From the NCBI RefSeq assembly GCF_031845265.1, contig NZ_JAVRBG010000008.1, forward strand, positions 127,080 to 191,079: DNA of 64,000 nt, read 5' to 3'. The translations under genes were made by a program, and so were the position numbers. Below the pieces are notes generated by a model. That model saw only the letters and a program-made list of their open reading frames with translations, had not been told where the DNA came from and searched no databases. How positions within the stretch are numbered: the stretch's first letter is position 1; every line of letters starts with the position of its first letter. Below, piece after piece: positions 63,568 to 64,000 of this stretch. This DNA is from Mesonia ostreae. Its GTDB lineage: Bacteria > Bacteroidota > Bacteroidia > Flavobacteriales > Flavobacteriaceae.

Positions 63568-64000
63568 ATAACTTTTTTAATTTAACAATATAAGCTTAAA
63601 GATATTGAACTTATCTTAACTTTAAGTTCTAGGTCTTGAAAAATTGATTTTATCTACAAAACAGTGTTTTGAAATGTGTATAAAATATAGATTTTCACCA
63701 AGTTATTATCTCTTTAGTAAGAATTTTAGTCAATTTTAAGTATTAAAAAATCTAGATATCTAATTTATTTCATTTTTGTGTTAAAGTGAATTTTCATCTT
63801 AGAAGTGGGTACTCCATTCATACTCTTTTTAAAGACAATTTATTTCTAAAGCTTTTCAGCGGCTTTAAAATGTAAGGTTGATACTTGCAAATTTTTAAAA
63901 TTTTAACAAGTTGAACTATATATACGCGTTGTGCTAGTTAAAATTCATAAATAAAGCGAAAGAAAAGATCGTGCAATCAATTGATATTAAGTATCTTAAT
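63568..64000. other. 433-base region at the right edge
   Basis: AT-rich sequence upstream of the M28 gene. No ORF, RNA or repeat is recognised in the visible part; the next gene may begin outside the window. Confidence 0.3.

Overview
The window is AT-rich DNA from a member of the Bacteroidota, most likely a marine or soil Flavobacteriaceae. The evidence is Bacteroides-type conjugation genes (TraE/F/G/I/J), an RteC regulator, a SusC/SusD (RagA/RagB) pair, a type IX secretion sorting domain, TAnnTTTG-type promoter elements and few Shine-Dalgarno sites. I cannot name the species from sequence alone.

Positions 1 to about 53,690 look like one end of an integrative conjugative element (ICE). A tyrosine recombinase (52324-53535) sits beside a displaced 3' half of a tRNA-Leu(CAA) gene (53691-53746), the expected scar of integration into a tRNA gene. 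The conjugation operon at the far left (1-3993, reading leftward) continues out of the window, so the other att site lies beyond position 1. In order, the element carries: tra genes and a secreted amidase; a defence block (4886-10807) of a nuclease-TPR protein, an HNH protein and an AbiE-type toxin-antitoxin pair with two matching palindromes; replication or mobilisation genes (IstB-like ATPase, initiator-like protein, excisionase-like HTH); rteC and a cargo cluster (12743-25724) with a PLP enzyme-acyltransferase fusion, a STAS-like protein, a PAS/AraC regulator, a MauE-like membrane protein, a small secreted two-cysteine protein (DUF6520-like), an M16 protease and a RagB/RagA outer-membrane pair; a second defence block (26487-35199) with two XRE regulators, an N6-adenine methylase, a PD-(D/E)XK-like nuclease and a 1297-residue LRR-Roco-TIR protein; remnants of a CHC2 primase and perhaps a transposase; two XRE regulators with a tiny divergent ORF; and a three-gene secreted toxin operon (37189-51335) of a T9SS-sorted surface protein, a 3429-residue SpvB/FG-GAP/Rhs toxin with an L,D-transpeptidase-like tip, and a probable lipoprotein immunity factor.

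Positions 53,747-64,000 look chromosomal: a META-domain lipoprotein, a nucleotide-sugar-epimerase-like SDR, a DsrE protein, an amidohydrolase, an SDR and an M28 peptidase, interspersed with several decayed genes (HdeD, SDR, small membrane protein, flavin disulfide reductase).

The two most interesting cargo units are the DUF6520/MauE/M16/RagAB/PLP-GNAT cluster, which has no carbohydrate enzymes and looks like an uncharacterised system for exporting, processing or re-importing a small disulfide peptide, and the T9SS-linked Rhs toxin operon. The nuclease-TPR and LRR-Roco-TIR proteins are strong candidates for anti-phage defence.
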